A DNA stretch of 64,000 nt from Prinsepia uniflora. Taxonomy: Eukaryota > Streptophyta > Magnoliopsida > Rosales > Rosaceae. A program made the position numbers and the translations under genes. The DNA lies in NCBI GenBank assembly GCA_032719365.1, contig CM064863.1, positions 66,427,583 through 66,491,582 on the forward strand, in the 5' to 3' direction. Positions 46,257-58,833 of the stretch are shown piece after piece (within the stretch, counting starts at the first letter, position 1; each line of letters starts with the position of its first letter). The notes under the pieces are model-generated. The model was not told the DNA's origin. It made no database searches and saw nothing but the letters and a program-made list of their open reading frames with translations.

Positions 46257-49200
46257 TTGGCAGTGGAGTTGGTCAGAGTTCGACAGCACAGGGACCGAAC
46301 GCAGCCACGACTTCGGATGCTACCAGTGGCAGAGGTTAGGGAGGAGCTAGAGGCGGTTACCGAGGATCACAAGGATGTGGTCGGTCGTCGGGACCACATG
46401 CCCGAGTATTTGCAGTTACCTAGCAGGAGGCCAAGGAAGTTTCGGGTGTTGTGACATGTACACTTACTATTTCAGATGTTACTGTACGTGTTCTGATGGA
46501 CCCTGGAGCTACACATTGTTGTATTTCACGGAGTTGTGCATGTTTGTTGGATAGAGAGGTGTCTGCACTTGAGTGTGATATGGGTTTGGGTACACCGAGT
46601 GAGGATGTTTACGTGGTGAACCAAGTGTTGAGGGATTGCCCTGTGAGGGTTGGAGAGGTGGACTTGGTTGCTGATTTGATACTTTTTTACTTGCATGACT
46701 TTGATGTCATACTTGGAATGGATTGGCTATTAGAGCACTATTCTATTATTGATTGCTGCAATAAATGGGTGACCATTCGGAGTCCAGGTCTACCTAAAGT
46801 GACTTTCCAGGGAGATCTGAGAGTTTTTCCACCTGGAGTGATTTCGGCTCTTATAGCTAACAAGCTATTGAGGAAGGGTTGTCAAGGTTACGTGACTCAC
46901 ATAGTGGATACCTGTGTACCTCGTTGAGGGTAGATGACATACCGATGATACAGGAATTTCCAGATGTCTTCCCAGAGGATTTACCTGGATTACCACCATA
47001 CCGAGAGATTGAGTTCACCATTGAACTACTTCCAAGGACACGACCAATATCTCAAGCGATGTATCATATGGTACCAGCTGAGTTGAGGGAACTGAAAGTT
47101 CAGTTGTAGGAGTTGGTGGATCTGGGATTCATCCACCCAGTGATTCACCGTGGGGAGCTCTGGTGTTTTTTGTAAGGAAAAAAAAGGGTAGCCTGCGATT
47201 ATGCATAGATTACCGACAACTAAACAAGGTAATGGTAAGGAACAAGTATCCCTTGCCTAGGATAGATGATCTGTTTGATTAGTTGAGGGGGACTATGTAC
47301 TTTTCGAAGATTGATCTTCAATCGGGATATCATTAGCCGAGGATTGCTGAGGAGGACGTTCGGAAGATTATTTTTTGGACGAGGTATGATCAATATGAGT
47401 TCTTGGTAATGCCATTTGGGTTTACGAATGCACCAACTGTATTCATGAATTTAATAAATCGGGTGTTTAGGTCATACCTAGATAGGTTTGTGATTGTGTT
47501 CATTGATGACATCCTGGTTTACTCGAGGAATTCCAGAGCGCACGAGAAACATCTGAGGTTGGTATTGAACAGGTTGAGGAGGAACCAATTATTAGCTAAG
47601 TTGAGCGAGTGTCAGTTATGGTTGAATAGTATTGGCTTTTTGGGTCATGTAATCTAAGCGGATGGGATTAGTGTGGGCCCCTAGAAGACGAAAGTTGTAA
47701 CCAACTGGGAGAGACCGAAGACATATACCGAGGTTCAGAGTTTCGTGGTGTAGCAAGTTACTATCGACGGTTTGTAGAGGGTTTCTTTACCATAGAAGGT
47801 TCATTGATCCGATTAACCAGAAAAGATGTTAAGTTTGTTTGGGATGAACGTTATGAGCAGAGTTTCCAGGAGTTGAAGAGACGGTTGACTACTGTTCCGG
47901 TTCTAGCCCATCCAGATGATAGTGGACAATTTGAGGTGTACATCGATGCATCATTGCAAGGTTTGAGTTGTGTACTGATGCAACACTGGAGAGTTATTGC
48001 TTACGCCTCTCGGCATCTTAAGCCACATGAGTTGAACTGTTCTACCCATGATTTGGAGTTGGAAGCAGTGGTACATGCTCTGAAGATATGGAGGCACTAT
48101 TTGTACAGAGAGACGTGCAGAATCTTCACGGACCACTAGAGTTTGAAACATCTTTTTACTCAGAGGGAACTAAATTTGAGACAGAGACGGTGGTTAGAGC
48201 TAATTAAGGACTACAACTGCACGATTGAGTACCATCTTGGAAAAGAAAATGTGGTAACAGATTATCTGAGTAGGAAATCTGCGGGTTCAGTAGCTCACTT
48301 GAGGATGGTGTATCTACCCTTGTTAGTGAAACTCCGAAAGGCAAGAGTTATACTTAGGTTAGATGATGAGGTAGCCTTATTGGCCAGTTTCCATTTGAGA
48401 CCAATCTTGATTGACAGGATTATAGAGGCACAACTTTAGGATTATACCTTATGTATTCTAAGAATTGAAGTGGAAGCAAGTGACCGGTAGGATTTCACCA
48501 TCAGAGACGATGGAGCTCTGCTAAAGCAAGGTCATTTGTGCATGCCTGCAGTTGTAGAGTTGAGGAAAGAGATCATAGAGAAGGCTTATAGTTCAGCATA
48601 TGCAATGCACCCAGGAGGGACGAAGATGTATCATACACTTGAGCATCATTATTGGTGGGTTGGGATGCAGAGAGAGATCTTTGAGTTTGTCAATAGGTGT
48701 TTGACTTGCCAGCAGTTAAAAGCTGAACGACAGAGATCGTATGGAGCTTTGTACCCACTTCCGATCCCTGAGTGGAAATGGGATCACATCACCATGGACT
48801 TTGTGTTCAAAGTGCCTAGGACATGAAGCGGATTTGACGGAGTCTGGGTAATAGTGGAAAGATTGACAATGCCGACGCATTTCTTGCTAGTACGTGAACC
48901 TTTTAAACCCAACCAGCTAGCTCAGTTGTTCGTGGATGAGATCATTAGGCTACATGGTACGCTAGAGCCGATAGTGTCGGATCGGGATCCGCTGTTTACT
49001 TCGAGATTTTGGCAGAGTTTACAAAAAACTCTTGGTATGAACCTACATTTTAGCACTGCCTTTCATCCACAGACGGATGGTCAGTCTGAGAGGACCATAC
49101 AGACCTTGGAGGATATGATGAGAGCCTGTGTGCTGCAGTTTCAAGACTCTTGGGATACGCTCTTACCTTTAATAGAGTTTTCCTACAACAACAGTTATGA

Positions 49201-49867
49201 ACCGAGTATTGGGATGGCGCCGTTTGAGGCACTGTATGAACGATAGTGCATGACGCCTATTTGTTGGACTGAGGTAGGCGAGATGTCATTTTTGTCGCCA
49301 TATCTCATGGATATAACCCAGGAAAAGTTCCGGATCATCAAGGAAAGATTGAAGGCAGCAGAGGATTGCCAGAAGAGTTCCGTAGATCGTCGGATCAGAG
49401 ATCTAGAGTTTGCAGTATGAGATTGGATTTTTCTGAAGTTATCCCCTTGGAAAGGGATTATCCTATTTGGTAGACGTGGGAAGCTGAGTCCCCATTACAT
49501 TGGACCGTATGAGATTATAGAGAGAGTTAGTCCAGTGGTGTATAGATTACCTTAGCTCCAGAAATTGCCAGAGTGCATGATGTGTTCCATGTGTCGATGC
49601 TTCGGAAGTACGTGCGTGAAGAATCACATGTTTTTCCAGAACAACAGATGGAACTCCGAATAGATTTGAGCATCGAGGAGCATCCAGTAAATATTTTGGA
49701 TCGGAAAGAAAATATTTTGAGGAACAAGACGATTCCCCTAGTTAAAGTGTTGTGGGGAAACCGTGACGTGGAAGCAGCCACATGGGAGCTAGAGGCCCAA
49801 ATGAGAGAACAGTATCCACATTTGTTTGAGTGAATTTCGAGGACAAAATTTTGTAAGGAGGGAAGAT
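46257..49867 (+). pseudogene. Decayed gag-pol of chromovirus element C (Ty3/gypsy, Tekay-like)
   Basis: The order is that of a Ty3/gypsy polyprotein: Gly/Ser/Arg-rich gag C-terminus (46257-46450); aspartic protease (DPGATH and ILGMDWL, 46451-46927); reverse transcriptase (YFSKIDLQSGYH, MPFGFTNAP, FIDDILVYSR, about 46930-47660); RNase H (YASRHLKPHE, about 47760-48290); integrase with HHCC zinc finger (CLTCQQLKAE) and catalytic core (VSDRDPLF, HPQTDGQSERT, 48536-49246); and a C-terminal chromodomain (about 49690-49831, WELEAQMREQYP), which marks a chromovirus. At least eight in-frame stops and two or more frameshifts kill it. The 5' LTR, primer site and most of gag are missing. The 3' end has TTTCGAGGACAAAATTTTG and polypurine tract AAGGAGGGAAGAT. 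Confidence 0.92.
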
Positions 49868-52289
49868 TGTAACAACCCGAACTTTCGTTAATTGTAATTT
49901 CATAATTTTAATTATGAATTTACTATTTTACCCCTAGAAAAGGAAAACTTTGACTTTTGACTCGGGACACTTTTTGAACTTTGACCAAGGTCTGTTACGT
50001 AGATCGAGACATCACGAGTCCGTAGACAAGTGACACGTCAAAATTGGACGTTCGACTGGAAAGTTACGGGCCACGGGAACAAATTAGAACTCTTCATGAT
50101 GAGTCCGTAGACTAGTCTCACTCATCTGATTGGCCCAACCCCCAAAAATTTTGGGTTCAATGTATCCCCTTCATCCCTTTTCTTCTTCATTCATCTGTGT
50201 AACTTAAAAGCCAAAAACTCTTGCAGACACTCACCAAACCACACCACCACGTTATACCAACATCTTCTGGGTTTAACTGAGAGAGTGAAAGAGAAGAGAC
50301 GACTATGAGACGTCGGAGGAGTCACAGCAAGGTAAAAACCTGAAAACCCATTTTGGACCCAAGATTTCGAGTTTGATTTATAGGGCTTTTTAAAGAATTT
50401 GAATGGTTAAATATGAATCCTAGGGCTTGTAAGATCTCGAAGAGACCAAAAAGGAAGGCTGAGGTGGCTAGAGTCAACGGGAAAGGAAGTTGGAAAAATC
50501 GACAGTTACTGTTCATCGTTGGAAGGTAATTTCTAGCCTGTTTTCATGTTTTTTTATTCTATAGGCTTGTTTCTGGGTAGATTTCGAGTCCATAGGAAAA
50601 AAAGGGCGAAAAATGGTTTAGGATTGAAGGAGTTATAACCGAGTCGGGTTGCGCGTCTAGTTGATCCATTATACTAAAATGGGTTGACCTGTTGAGTTGT
50701 AGACGATAATGACGTCAGCAAGGTGACATTATCATCTGTCAAGTTGTTAGGCCACATGGCCAATAGGATGCTGCCACATAGCAGTTGTCAGGTCTCAGTC
50801 AGCACTAACATGTCAGACACGTGGACCAGTCAGCGTGTGACACATGGCACGTGTCAAATCTGATAGCTGTCAGATCTAACAGGTGTCAGACCTGTCAGGC
50901 TGACGTCAGTGATGATGTCAGCGTTGACTTTGATGACGTCAGCCTTGACCGTTAACGCTCGCGTTGACTTTTACTGACGTTAGCATTGACCATGAACTTT
51001 GACGGGTGTGTAGGGGCTGGTGGGCATGTTTTTCAAAGTCAAACCAATCATGTTTGAATGGTTTCGACGATTCGAATCCAAAGGTGGTGGTTTCGAGTTA
51101 ATTGGAGAACGTTTGAAAGGTCATTTAGGGGTCTAAAGCTTTGTGAAGCGTGTTCGAGATGCGTTCCCGATATCGGACTTTTAGGGGGTTTAGTGTTTAA
51201 AATTGTAGAGTCCGTTAGTGGCCTTTGGATGTATTTTGGACAGGTCCGGAGACTGTGGTTTAACTTCGGGGCAGTTACATCGCAGTTCGTTAGTGCAACG
51301 AGGACCGTGTGTGAGTAGACCTTTGTGTTACAAAATGAAATGCATGCATAACTATTTTAACTGCTTTATTATATGATTTGAATTGAAATACTTTGGTATC
51401 ATTCATTGATGGTCTTGTGGATTTTAAATTTCGGTTACGATCTGTTTCATGTATTACGATGTTTTGGGCTTGAGACCCGTCTGGATATTGTGTTGACTAG
51501 TTTTGGAGCCAAACAAGGGTCAAATAAATGGTTTAAATAGGATTTTCACTGGTTTTGATTATTACACTTTACATATCGTCCTTATGGGTTATTGTCACCT
51601 TCAGACATCTCGTAGTATCCTAAAGTAGTCACGATGCATTGCCTGAGAGGTTCAAGATCTGGAGTGCGAGAGATGGATATCGCCCAGGACACTGTCCGGT
51701 GCTATCACCCGTACACTGGTAGATCCTGGGGGAATACTCCGACTTGAGACCCCGAATGGCACGGGTAGCCTTAAGATCGTGACATTGTGATTAGACAGTA
51801 GGGATGTTGAGTATTGGATATACGGTGTATTGATATTATGTTGGTTTATATTGCTTTATTCTTCAATTTCCATTTCTTATAATTTGGCTTGAATGCATGC
51901 ATGTTTGAAAACAGAGGGGAAAATCTTTATTTGTTTCCTTAAAATGGTTTTGGAATGTTTATTTTTGGTCCACTCACTCTTTTTATTGTTTTCTTACCCC
52001 TCCAGGCCGTGACACAAAAGCTGAGGCTGATCTAGAGACCGAGGCATATATATTTGTCGTTGCGCACCTATAAACCCATTTGGGTAGGTTGAGTACTGTT
52101 TTGAAAACTAACATATGTGCTCATTTTGTTTTGGATACTTGTCCCTAGTCTGGCAACGTAGAACTTGAACTTGTTTTATTAGTAAAATTTTAATCTCGTT
52201 AAGTGTATTTTTGGCACTCTAAGATAATTGTCAGACGGGAGCAAGGCACATCCCGAGGTGGTCCCCACGGAATTGGATGGGTCCTATCA
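49868..52289 (+). mobile_element. 3' LTR of element C
   Basis: Starts TGTAACAACCCG immediately after the C polypurine tract and ends GGATGGGTCCTATCA (2,422 bp). Module arms are GTGAGTAGAC (51311-51320, one mismatch) and GTCCACTCAC (51968-51977), with ATGCATGC near 51340 and 51892 and TACCCCTCCAGGCCGTG near 51997. Between them the long stem pair CCCAGGA / TCCTGGG (about 51684 and 51725) replaces the palindrome array. Flanking DNA to the right (52290 on) is a minus-strand LTR, which C appears to have entered. Confidence 0.85.
50700..51000 (+). promoter_or_regulatory. Dense bZIP / W-box motif cluster in C LTR (U3)
   Basis: Three perfect TGACGTCA palindromes lie at 50710-50717, 50901-50908 and 50934-50941. 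With them are CACGTG-type cores (ACACGTGG, GGCACGTGTC), many TGTCAG repeats and several TTGAC cores (GCGTTGACTT, CATTGACC). TGACG sites bind TGA bZIP factors and TTGAC sites bind WRKY factors in plants. The position, upstream of the intron-like module, fits a U3 enhancer. Confidence 0.5.
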
Positions 52290-52690
52290 CTATGCCCATA
52301 TCGAGTGCCCTAGGAGTGCCTAGCACCGTTTTGAACCTTGATTGAAAGAAGTAGGTCGGTGGGGAAGATAATGGGAGGAAAAAGTGAGGAAAATTCTAGA
52401 TTATGCTCGGTCTTTCTTGCATAATTACCAAAATACCAATGGTGGAAAAATGACCATATTCCCCCTAGTCACTTTTGGCCCTTAGTGAACCTATTTGATC
52501 TTTAATTACAGCATTCCATTTGTCTACGGACTCAGAATCCCGAGGCCTACCCAACGGTCCTAGCAGAATGCCCAAGAAGTGAACCATTCAAAAAGTCACC
52601 TTTTGACTTTTTAGGGGCAAAATCGTCGTTTCTATTTAACTTTCCCAATTTCATTTATTTCCTCAAATTCTCGAGTCGTTGTATAAAGTG
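52290..52690 (-). mobile_element. Minus-strand LTR end fragment
   Basis: The sequence follows the 5' end of minus-strand LTRs (TCTACGGACTCAGAATCCCGAGGCC, then GTCACCTTTTGACTTTT and GGGGCAAAATCGTC) and stops near CGAGTCGTTGTA, a degenerate form of the GTCGTTACA end. It could be the far end of the LTR begun at 45273, split by element C. Confidence 0.55.
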
Positions 52691-52858
52691 TATGATTCAA
52701 GGTTAACATGTGCCTTCTAAGAAATTCAATGTCCTGACATACAAAAAGCCTTAGCCCATGTACGTGGATCAAGATAATCTTTTTTTCCCAAAAAACTTCA
52801 AACCGCTAGTTTTTCACTCTTCAATGGAGATGGTAGTATGTCGTCCTTAGACCATATA

Positions 52859-55633
52859 TGACAGGACCCACCCTGATTATCACCCCGATAACAGAGGTGA
52901 ACCCTGCTCCCGTCTAACAACACAACACAAAAGACCGAAACGACCTCACAAAAACCCACAAATTACATTGCCAGACCAGGGAGAATTTCAAAATCCAATA
53001 AGTCAACAGTCATACAGAGCATAGTACAAAACGAAAAGACAGAAATCATACTCAAATTTTTACTACACGCACAACGGAAACTTCGGAGACACTCCGAGAT
53101 AAACTCCGGGATAACTCTATGCCTCTGACTCTGCCTCAACGTCAACCCTAGCGCTAGCACCACGACCTGGAGGGCATTAAAAACCAGAAGATGTGAGTGG
53201 ACTAAAAAATAAATAATAGTTTCAAAAACAGTTTCATAAAAAAACCAGGGTTTTTGCCCTCCGTTTTGAAAACATGCATGCATAACCCAATATCTGAAAA
53301 TCATTTATAAATCACATAATAATCATTATGGAAACAGTATCACAAAACATAAAATACCAATGTCATCATCCGATCAAACCTGCTGGATCTATCCGAGTCT
53401 TTAAACTCCCGAGTCTTTAAACTTAATCCAGGCCTCAATATAATCCGAGTCTTTAAACTCAACAGGCCTACGGGGGAAAAATATCATAATATCCGAGTCT
53501 TTAAACTCAATCCGGGTCTTTAAACCCAATCCGGGCCCGTCCCCCGTCAAACATAATCCGGGTCTTTAAACTCAATAACAAGATCCAACAAATCAAATCT
53601 CAAACCGTTTGAAAACCATTTCTAAATCCATATCCAAACCCGAATTCGAAATCACTATCCTGAAACCCTTCCGGCGTTCAGAACCGTCATTCCGAACCCA
53701 AATCCAGAAATCCCCTTTCCCAGCTTTATCGAATCATGTCTTAAAATCCATTTATAATCATTGAAAACCAGTTATACATTGAAATCCCAAAAGCATAACA
53801 TCAAAATCATAATCAAAGCATTTCTCGTAAAACGTGCTGAAATACGTAAACTCCTCGAAGAACGTGCAATTTCGCAAAACAGATATAAAGTAACCAATAA
53901 TCATGAAATCATATTTAAAAACATAAAACAAATAGATAGAAGAAGTTATGCATGCTCGGTTAGAAAGAAAGAGTCCACTCACAGTTCCCGGGCACGTCAC
54001 TCGCATCCCGTACGTTCCTCGGGGATGTCCCGACCTGTCCAAAGTCACCAAAATTGAGTTACTAACACGTCAACTAAGCTTCTCCAATTTTCCCCAATTT
54101 TCCCGGACTTTTAAACGTAATTAAACGGAACCCTAAAACCTTTAAACCCTTAAGACTAACCTGAGACGATGTCCGATCGTCCCGAAACTTGTCCCAAAAG
54201 GTTCGTTACAACGAGTAGACTAAAAACCAAGTTGGACACTTCCCCGGAATCTGCCCCACACGCCGCCCAAAGTGGCTCCGCGTGGGATTCACGCACCTGC
54301 ACAGTGGTACTGTTCATCTTCTTCTTCGATCACTCGACCGGTCTGAACCGGTATGACCGGTTCTCCGCCGTCTCCTGTCCATTTTCGTTCCTTACAAACC
54401 TAGAAGCTTCGTCCCCTTCCTAGCAACTTATTCTCCTACTCAAAACACGACATTACGGCCTCAATCCCATCTCCCAAACTCGAACCAGAACCCAGCAAAA
54501 ACTCTGTTTCTGTTCCCGGCCACCCGTGCTTCCCCCTGTCACGGCTTCACACTCTTAAGGTTCCTAGGGACCTGTTACACCTATGAGAACTCATAGGACT
54601 GCTCGACTCGACCTCAAAACTCACTACTCTAAGTTTGAACCTAAACGGAAAAACAGAGGATAAGGAAACCTTTCCGTCGTTCTAGCCTCCGCCGTGCTCG
54701 CCGCCGCGTTCCCTTGGGTCCACTCGACTCCTCCGGTCCTCCTCCGTCCTCTGAACACCACCAGCAGCCACGATTGATCAAGCACGGCAGCACCACCACC
54801 AAACTCTCTCTCTGTTTCTCTGGTCTGCTACTCACCTCACACACACAGTCACTGCCAAATCCTCACAAACACGATCACACACTCTTCCTAGCTCTCATTC
54901 AAACACCACAGAATTCCCTCAACACTCCCACAACACTCAATTGGAGCGATCTCTCCTCTCTGTCTCAGTCTCTGTTTCTCTCCCAGTGCACGGTTTAAAC
55001 AAACACAAACAGATTTAATTGAACGATAAAAGTGGCTAGAAGCTACTAGACACAGCCCACGTGTCCAAATCCTATGGTCCCAAACTCAAAAATATCCAAC
55101 CAGCTCTGTACACTTGTCCTAATCTGATTTGCACGCATCCCAAGGCATAAAAAACCAGAATACCCCTAAATGTCCAAATTACGATTTTACCCTTAGCCAT
55201 TCTAGACTCGTATCTTACTCGTCCTACGTCCGATGAAGGCATGCCGTCTGTCGTAGTACTCAGGACGAAGAGATCTACCTAACGGTCCTAGGTTTACGTG
55301 TAAACACTTTGTCGTGCAAAATGTCAACTTTTTCCCTTCTTTTAACCAAATTATGAAAGTGCCATCAGCCTTCCGAACATCATAACTTCCTCCTCGGATG
55401 TCGGAATCGGGCGTGCCACCTGTCTACGGACTCTTGACGTCCCGAACTACGTCACGGTCATCGGTCAATACCCAATTGACCGTCTGAACTAAAAGTCAAC
55501 TTTTTGTCCATTCTAAGGGCAAAATCGTCATTCTGCGCCAAACTTCCAAAAGTAACCAACTAAACACCGATTAACGTAGCTAATCAGTCACTAATCACTT
55601 CGCTAATCCCGACTCCCGGGACGGATTGTTACA
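52859..55633 (-). mobile_element. Solo LTR, B family, target duplication ATATA
   Basis: It runs from TGACAGGACCCACC to GGACGGATTGTTACA (2,775 bp), with ATATA at 52854-52858 and 55634-55638. Removing one copy restores the host sequence seen intact in T1 near 26595-26605. It has module arms at 53193-53202 and 53973-53982 (both perfect) and palindromes at 53395-53573. There is no internal region. Confidence 0.95.
53395..53573 (-). repeat. TTTAAA palindrome array (minus)
   Basis: GAGTCTTTAAACTC units dominate, with GGGTCTTTAAACCC and a mixed GGGTCTTTAAACTC unit at the end. The mixed unit has unmatched arms, a useful exception to the covariation rule. Confidence 0.85.
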
Positions 55634-56418
55634 ATATAGGGAGATTCTTGGCCCAACATGTAGCTCTTGAGGATAATTCCTATCTCAAGGTATGATTGTT
55701 CAGGAGCTTTCTGGCTGGGGATGCTTTTTTTTTAATACACTTTGCTGCAAGAAGTTTGCGTACACACTTAGGGGCAAATGGAGTCCAAGTTCCATGAATA
55801 GTTTTATTAGGCCGAGCTTGATGTCACGATCAGTGATCTAACTGCCAAGAAACAAGGAGAGCATGACACTACGAGAGTTTCATTGCCAGGTTTAAAAATC
55901 TGTAGATGAAGTGCAGATTCCCCATGAACAATGACCAAAAGATGGCTATTGCGCATAAAGCACTAAGGTTCTCACAAAGAAAGAAGTGCAGAAGATAGTG
56001 GTATCTGTTTTGAAATTTGAAAGGCTGCTAGAAGAAGCACAACTCTAAAGTACCCCATTTCTATAAAACAAGATCAATGTTCATCAGGTAGCTCACCAGG
56101 ATGTCGAGGAGGAATTCTTGGAAAATATAGAAGGACAAGATTTAAAGGTGGCTACAGCCGAGATCCAGACTTCGGGCAAAGGATCTGTAACCATAAAATC
56201 ATTTGTCAAACTTGTGCGAGGTCAAAAACCCACTAATTCAAATAGGGAATACTTTCCTAACAAGGTTCCGATTTTCAAATCGTATCTATTTGACCTAACC
56301 AAGGCCAGAGAGATATACGATGAACTAGTCAAGGTAGAGGTGATTGAGCTTGATCTCTAGCAAGAAATTCCTAGACCATAAGAAATCAAGGGAAAACCAT
56401 TTTTTCAAGTGGCACGTA

Positions 56419-56780
56419 AGGGTGGCAATTTTTGACACAACTCGAAACTCGCACGAAATTTATCCGGGTCAACTCACACAATTAAAATTTCGGGTCATTT
56501 TTTAGTCAGTATGTTATAACACGTTTAATAAACAGGTGGGCTTCAGGTTAACTTGTTAACCCATATAATGACATATTAACCCGTTTAATAAATGGGTAGA
56601 TTTCAGGTTAACTGCTAACCTGTATAATAATCTATATATTATCCCATTTAATAAACGTGTCAATTACTAACACATATATCTTGTGAGGACCGTTGCTTTG
56701 GAGGCATGGTTAGCAATCCCACATCGCTTTGGGGAATCTAGGCGATGCGCCTTATATGTGTGGGCGCACATCTATCTAAT
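56419..56780 (+). mobile_element. Foreign insert replacing protease/RT of T2
   Basis: From 56419 the sequence AAGGGTGGCAATTTTTGACAC with repeated AACCCGTTTAATAAA resembles ends of plant hAT-type elements. From about 56690 the tract AATCCCACATCGCTTTGGGG with CTTATATGTGTGGGC resembles a motif common in small plant retroelements. Beyond 56780 T2 pol resumes in RNase H. Protease and reverse transcriptase are therefore missing. Whether one or two insertions are involved is unclear. Confidence 0.4.
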
Positions 56781-58828
56781 TGCTCAAATGGATTTGCTAA
56801 AATACATGTTATCCCGACCTTTCTAAGAGGTCGGATTGGCAAATGGACCTTGGCTATGTTAGAGTTTAATTCCCAATATGTACCTCAAAGGGTGGTTAAA
56901 GGTCAAGCCATTGTTGATTTATTGACAAATTACCCAGGTTTAGAGATCAAAGAAGAGTTAACACACAAGTAAGCAGGCTTTACATTTTATTATCGAAGTT
57001 ATACTTGGATAGATCTAAGATGAGGGAATCAATAGGAATCAAAATTTACTTAGTTGATCTCGAAGTGGTACATCACCAGTTCTCTTTCAAATTGGATTGG
57101 GAGAATATCATAAAGAACCAAGCAGAGTACGAGACATTAATCATAAGGATGGAAATTTTGATCGAAATGAAAGCTTTCCAAATGGAGATCTACGGGGATT
57201 CAGAGTTGGTGGTAAAACAAATAACATGGACATACACATGTAGGAATCTTCAATTGGCAAGCTACTTCACGAAAATTGTTGCATTAGCATACAAATTCAT
57301 CACCCCAAACATTGAGCATATCCTAAGAAAAGAAAACATGGCGGCTAACTAAATGGCCCAAGTTAGATTACGAGTCATTTTACAAGAAGGACAGGTAGAA
57401 AAGTGTATCAAGGTCTAGTGGAGATCCTTGCCTTCCATCTTGGAAAGAGATGTCATGTTGGAAATATTGGATATTGAAGTAAAGCCTGACGGTGGGGAAC
57501 CCATTTCATCAAGTATTTCAAGTATTTATCCAACAAGGATAGCAAATTTAGAAACAAAGCATGTCATTACACACTATAGGGAACAAACTTAGTAAGGAAG
57601 AACTACAACGGGACACTATCCCAATGTATTAGTCCAAAAGAAGCAATGGTCTTAATCGGAGAAATTCACAAAAGAGTGTGTGGGGCTCATCAAGCAGATC
57701 GAAAAATGAAATGGCGTGTATGTAGGCATTGCTATTATTGGCCAGATATCCAATCAGATTGTCAACGGGTGTGATACATGCCAGAGACATGCCCCGTTTC
57801 AACATGCCCCAACAGTTCCAATGAATCTGGTAGTTAAACCATAGCCTTTTCGAGGATGGCCATAGCTTTCATTAGTACGATACCACCTGAATTATCACAG
57901 AAACATGGTTTTATTGTGGCAACCACTGACTATTTCACCAAATGGGCGGAAGCTAAGGCAATGAAACAAATCACGAGCTATGAACTGATCAAATTCTTGA
58001 AAGAAAACATCTTGATCGTTTTGGGGTACTTGAAACTATTATCACTAATCGCAGGTAATCATTCATGTCTTGAGAACTGCAAAAATTTGCAGCCCAATTC
58101 TCGCTCAAGTTCGTGCAACGTAGCCCTTACTATCCTCAAGGGACTAGCCAAGTGGAGGCCAACAACAAAAGTATACTTACCATCTTGAAAAGATGTTAGG
58201 TTGCTACCTTATGGATTGACACAAACAGGTAATATACAATCTCTAGTCTTATCGCATGTCAAAGAGATGAGTGATCAGAACATCTTCAGTCGACTAGGTC
58301 TATGGTCAGGATCTTATGTTGCCTGTGAAAATAGACATCAATTTTTTCTGACTAAGACATCGATATGGCCCTGAAACCAACGAATACACACAAGTTATGT
58401 GTTATGAATTGGAAGATCTGGACCAGAAGAGAACGTCTACCCTGAATAGGATCATGGCCAACAAGGCTGCTGTTTCACGAGCCTACAAAAAAAGGGTAAA
58501 ATGAAAATCCTTCCAAGAAAATAATTTGGTTTGGAAAACCATCCTACCATTGGGATCATCTATATTTGGGAGGGGGAAATGAAGCCCAACCTAGCAAGGG
58601 CTATACATGATCCACAAAGTGAACAAGAAAGGATCTTGCCAAATACACCTACACCTCAAAAGATTCTACCCAACACTTTGGAATTCAGAGAATGAAGTGA
58701 TTAGGTTGATCTACTTATGTCTCTAGGGTTAAACATGAAAGTGCTTAATACACCTATTAGAGCATAAAATGGTAGAGGCAAAAAATTTGTAGTCAGTTCT
58801 GAGTACTCTGCTCGAGAATCTTGCCAAA
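56781..58828 (+). pseudogene. T2 pol remnant: RNase H, second RNase H, integrase
   Basis: 56790-56972 encodes the end of the gypsy RNase H (RGRIGKWTLAMLEFNSQYVPQ). 57005-57352 encodes a second, archaeal-type RNase H (AEYETLIIRMEILIEMKAF, YGDSELVVKQI, IEHILRKEN), whose presence is a hallmark of the Tat lineage. From about 57640 integrase fragments follow: a zinc-finger-like HC region near 57690-57790, and the core start TTDYFTKWAEAKAMKQ at about 57925. Stops and shifts are frequent. Further degraded pol sequence runs to the solo LTR at 58834. Confidence 0.8.
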
Positions 58829-58833
58829 TAGCA

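Larger units (their letters stand above)
52716..56418 (+). pseudogene. Degenerate gag of Tat-type element T2 (split by a solo LTR)
   Basis: 52716-52858 and 55634-56418 together match T1 gag from about 26480 on (ACATACAA(A/G)AAGCC, then the ATATAGGGAGATTCTTGGCCC stretch). T2 has the same premature TGA as T1 (55693-55695). The C-terminal part around VPIFKSYLFDLTKAREIYD (56268 onwards) is well kept. It ends near 56418 where unrelated DNA begins. The insertion at 52859-55633 splits it. Confidence 0.75.
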
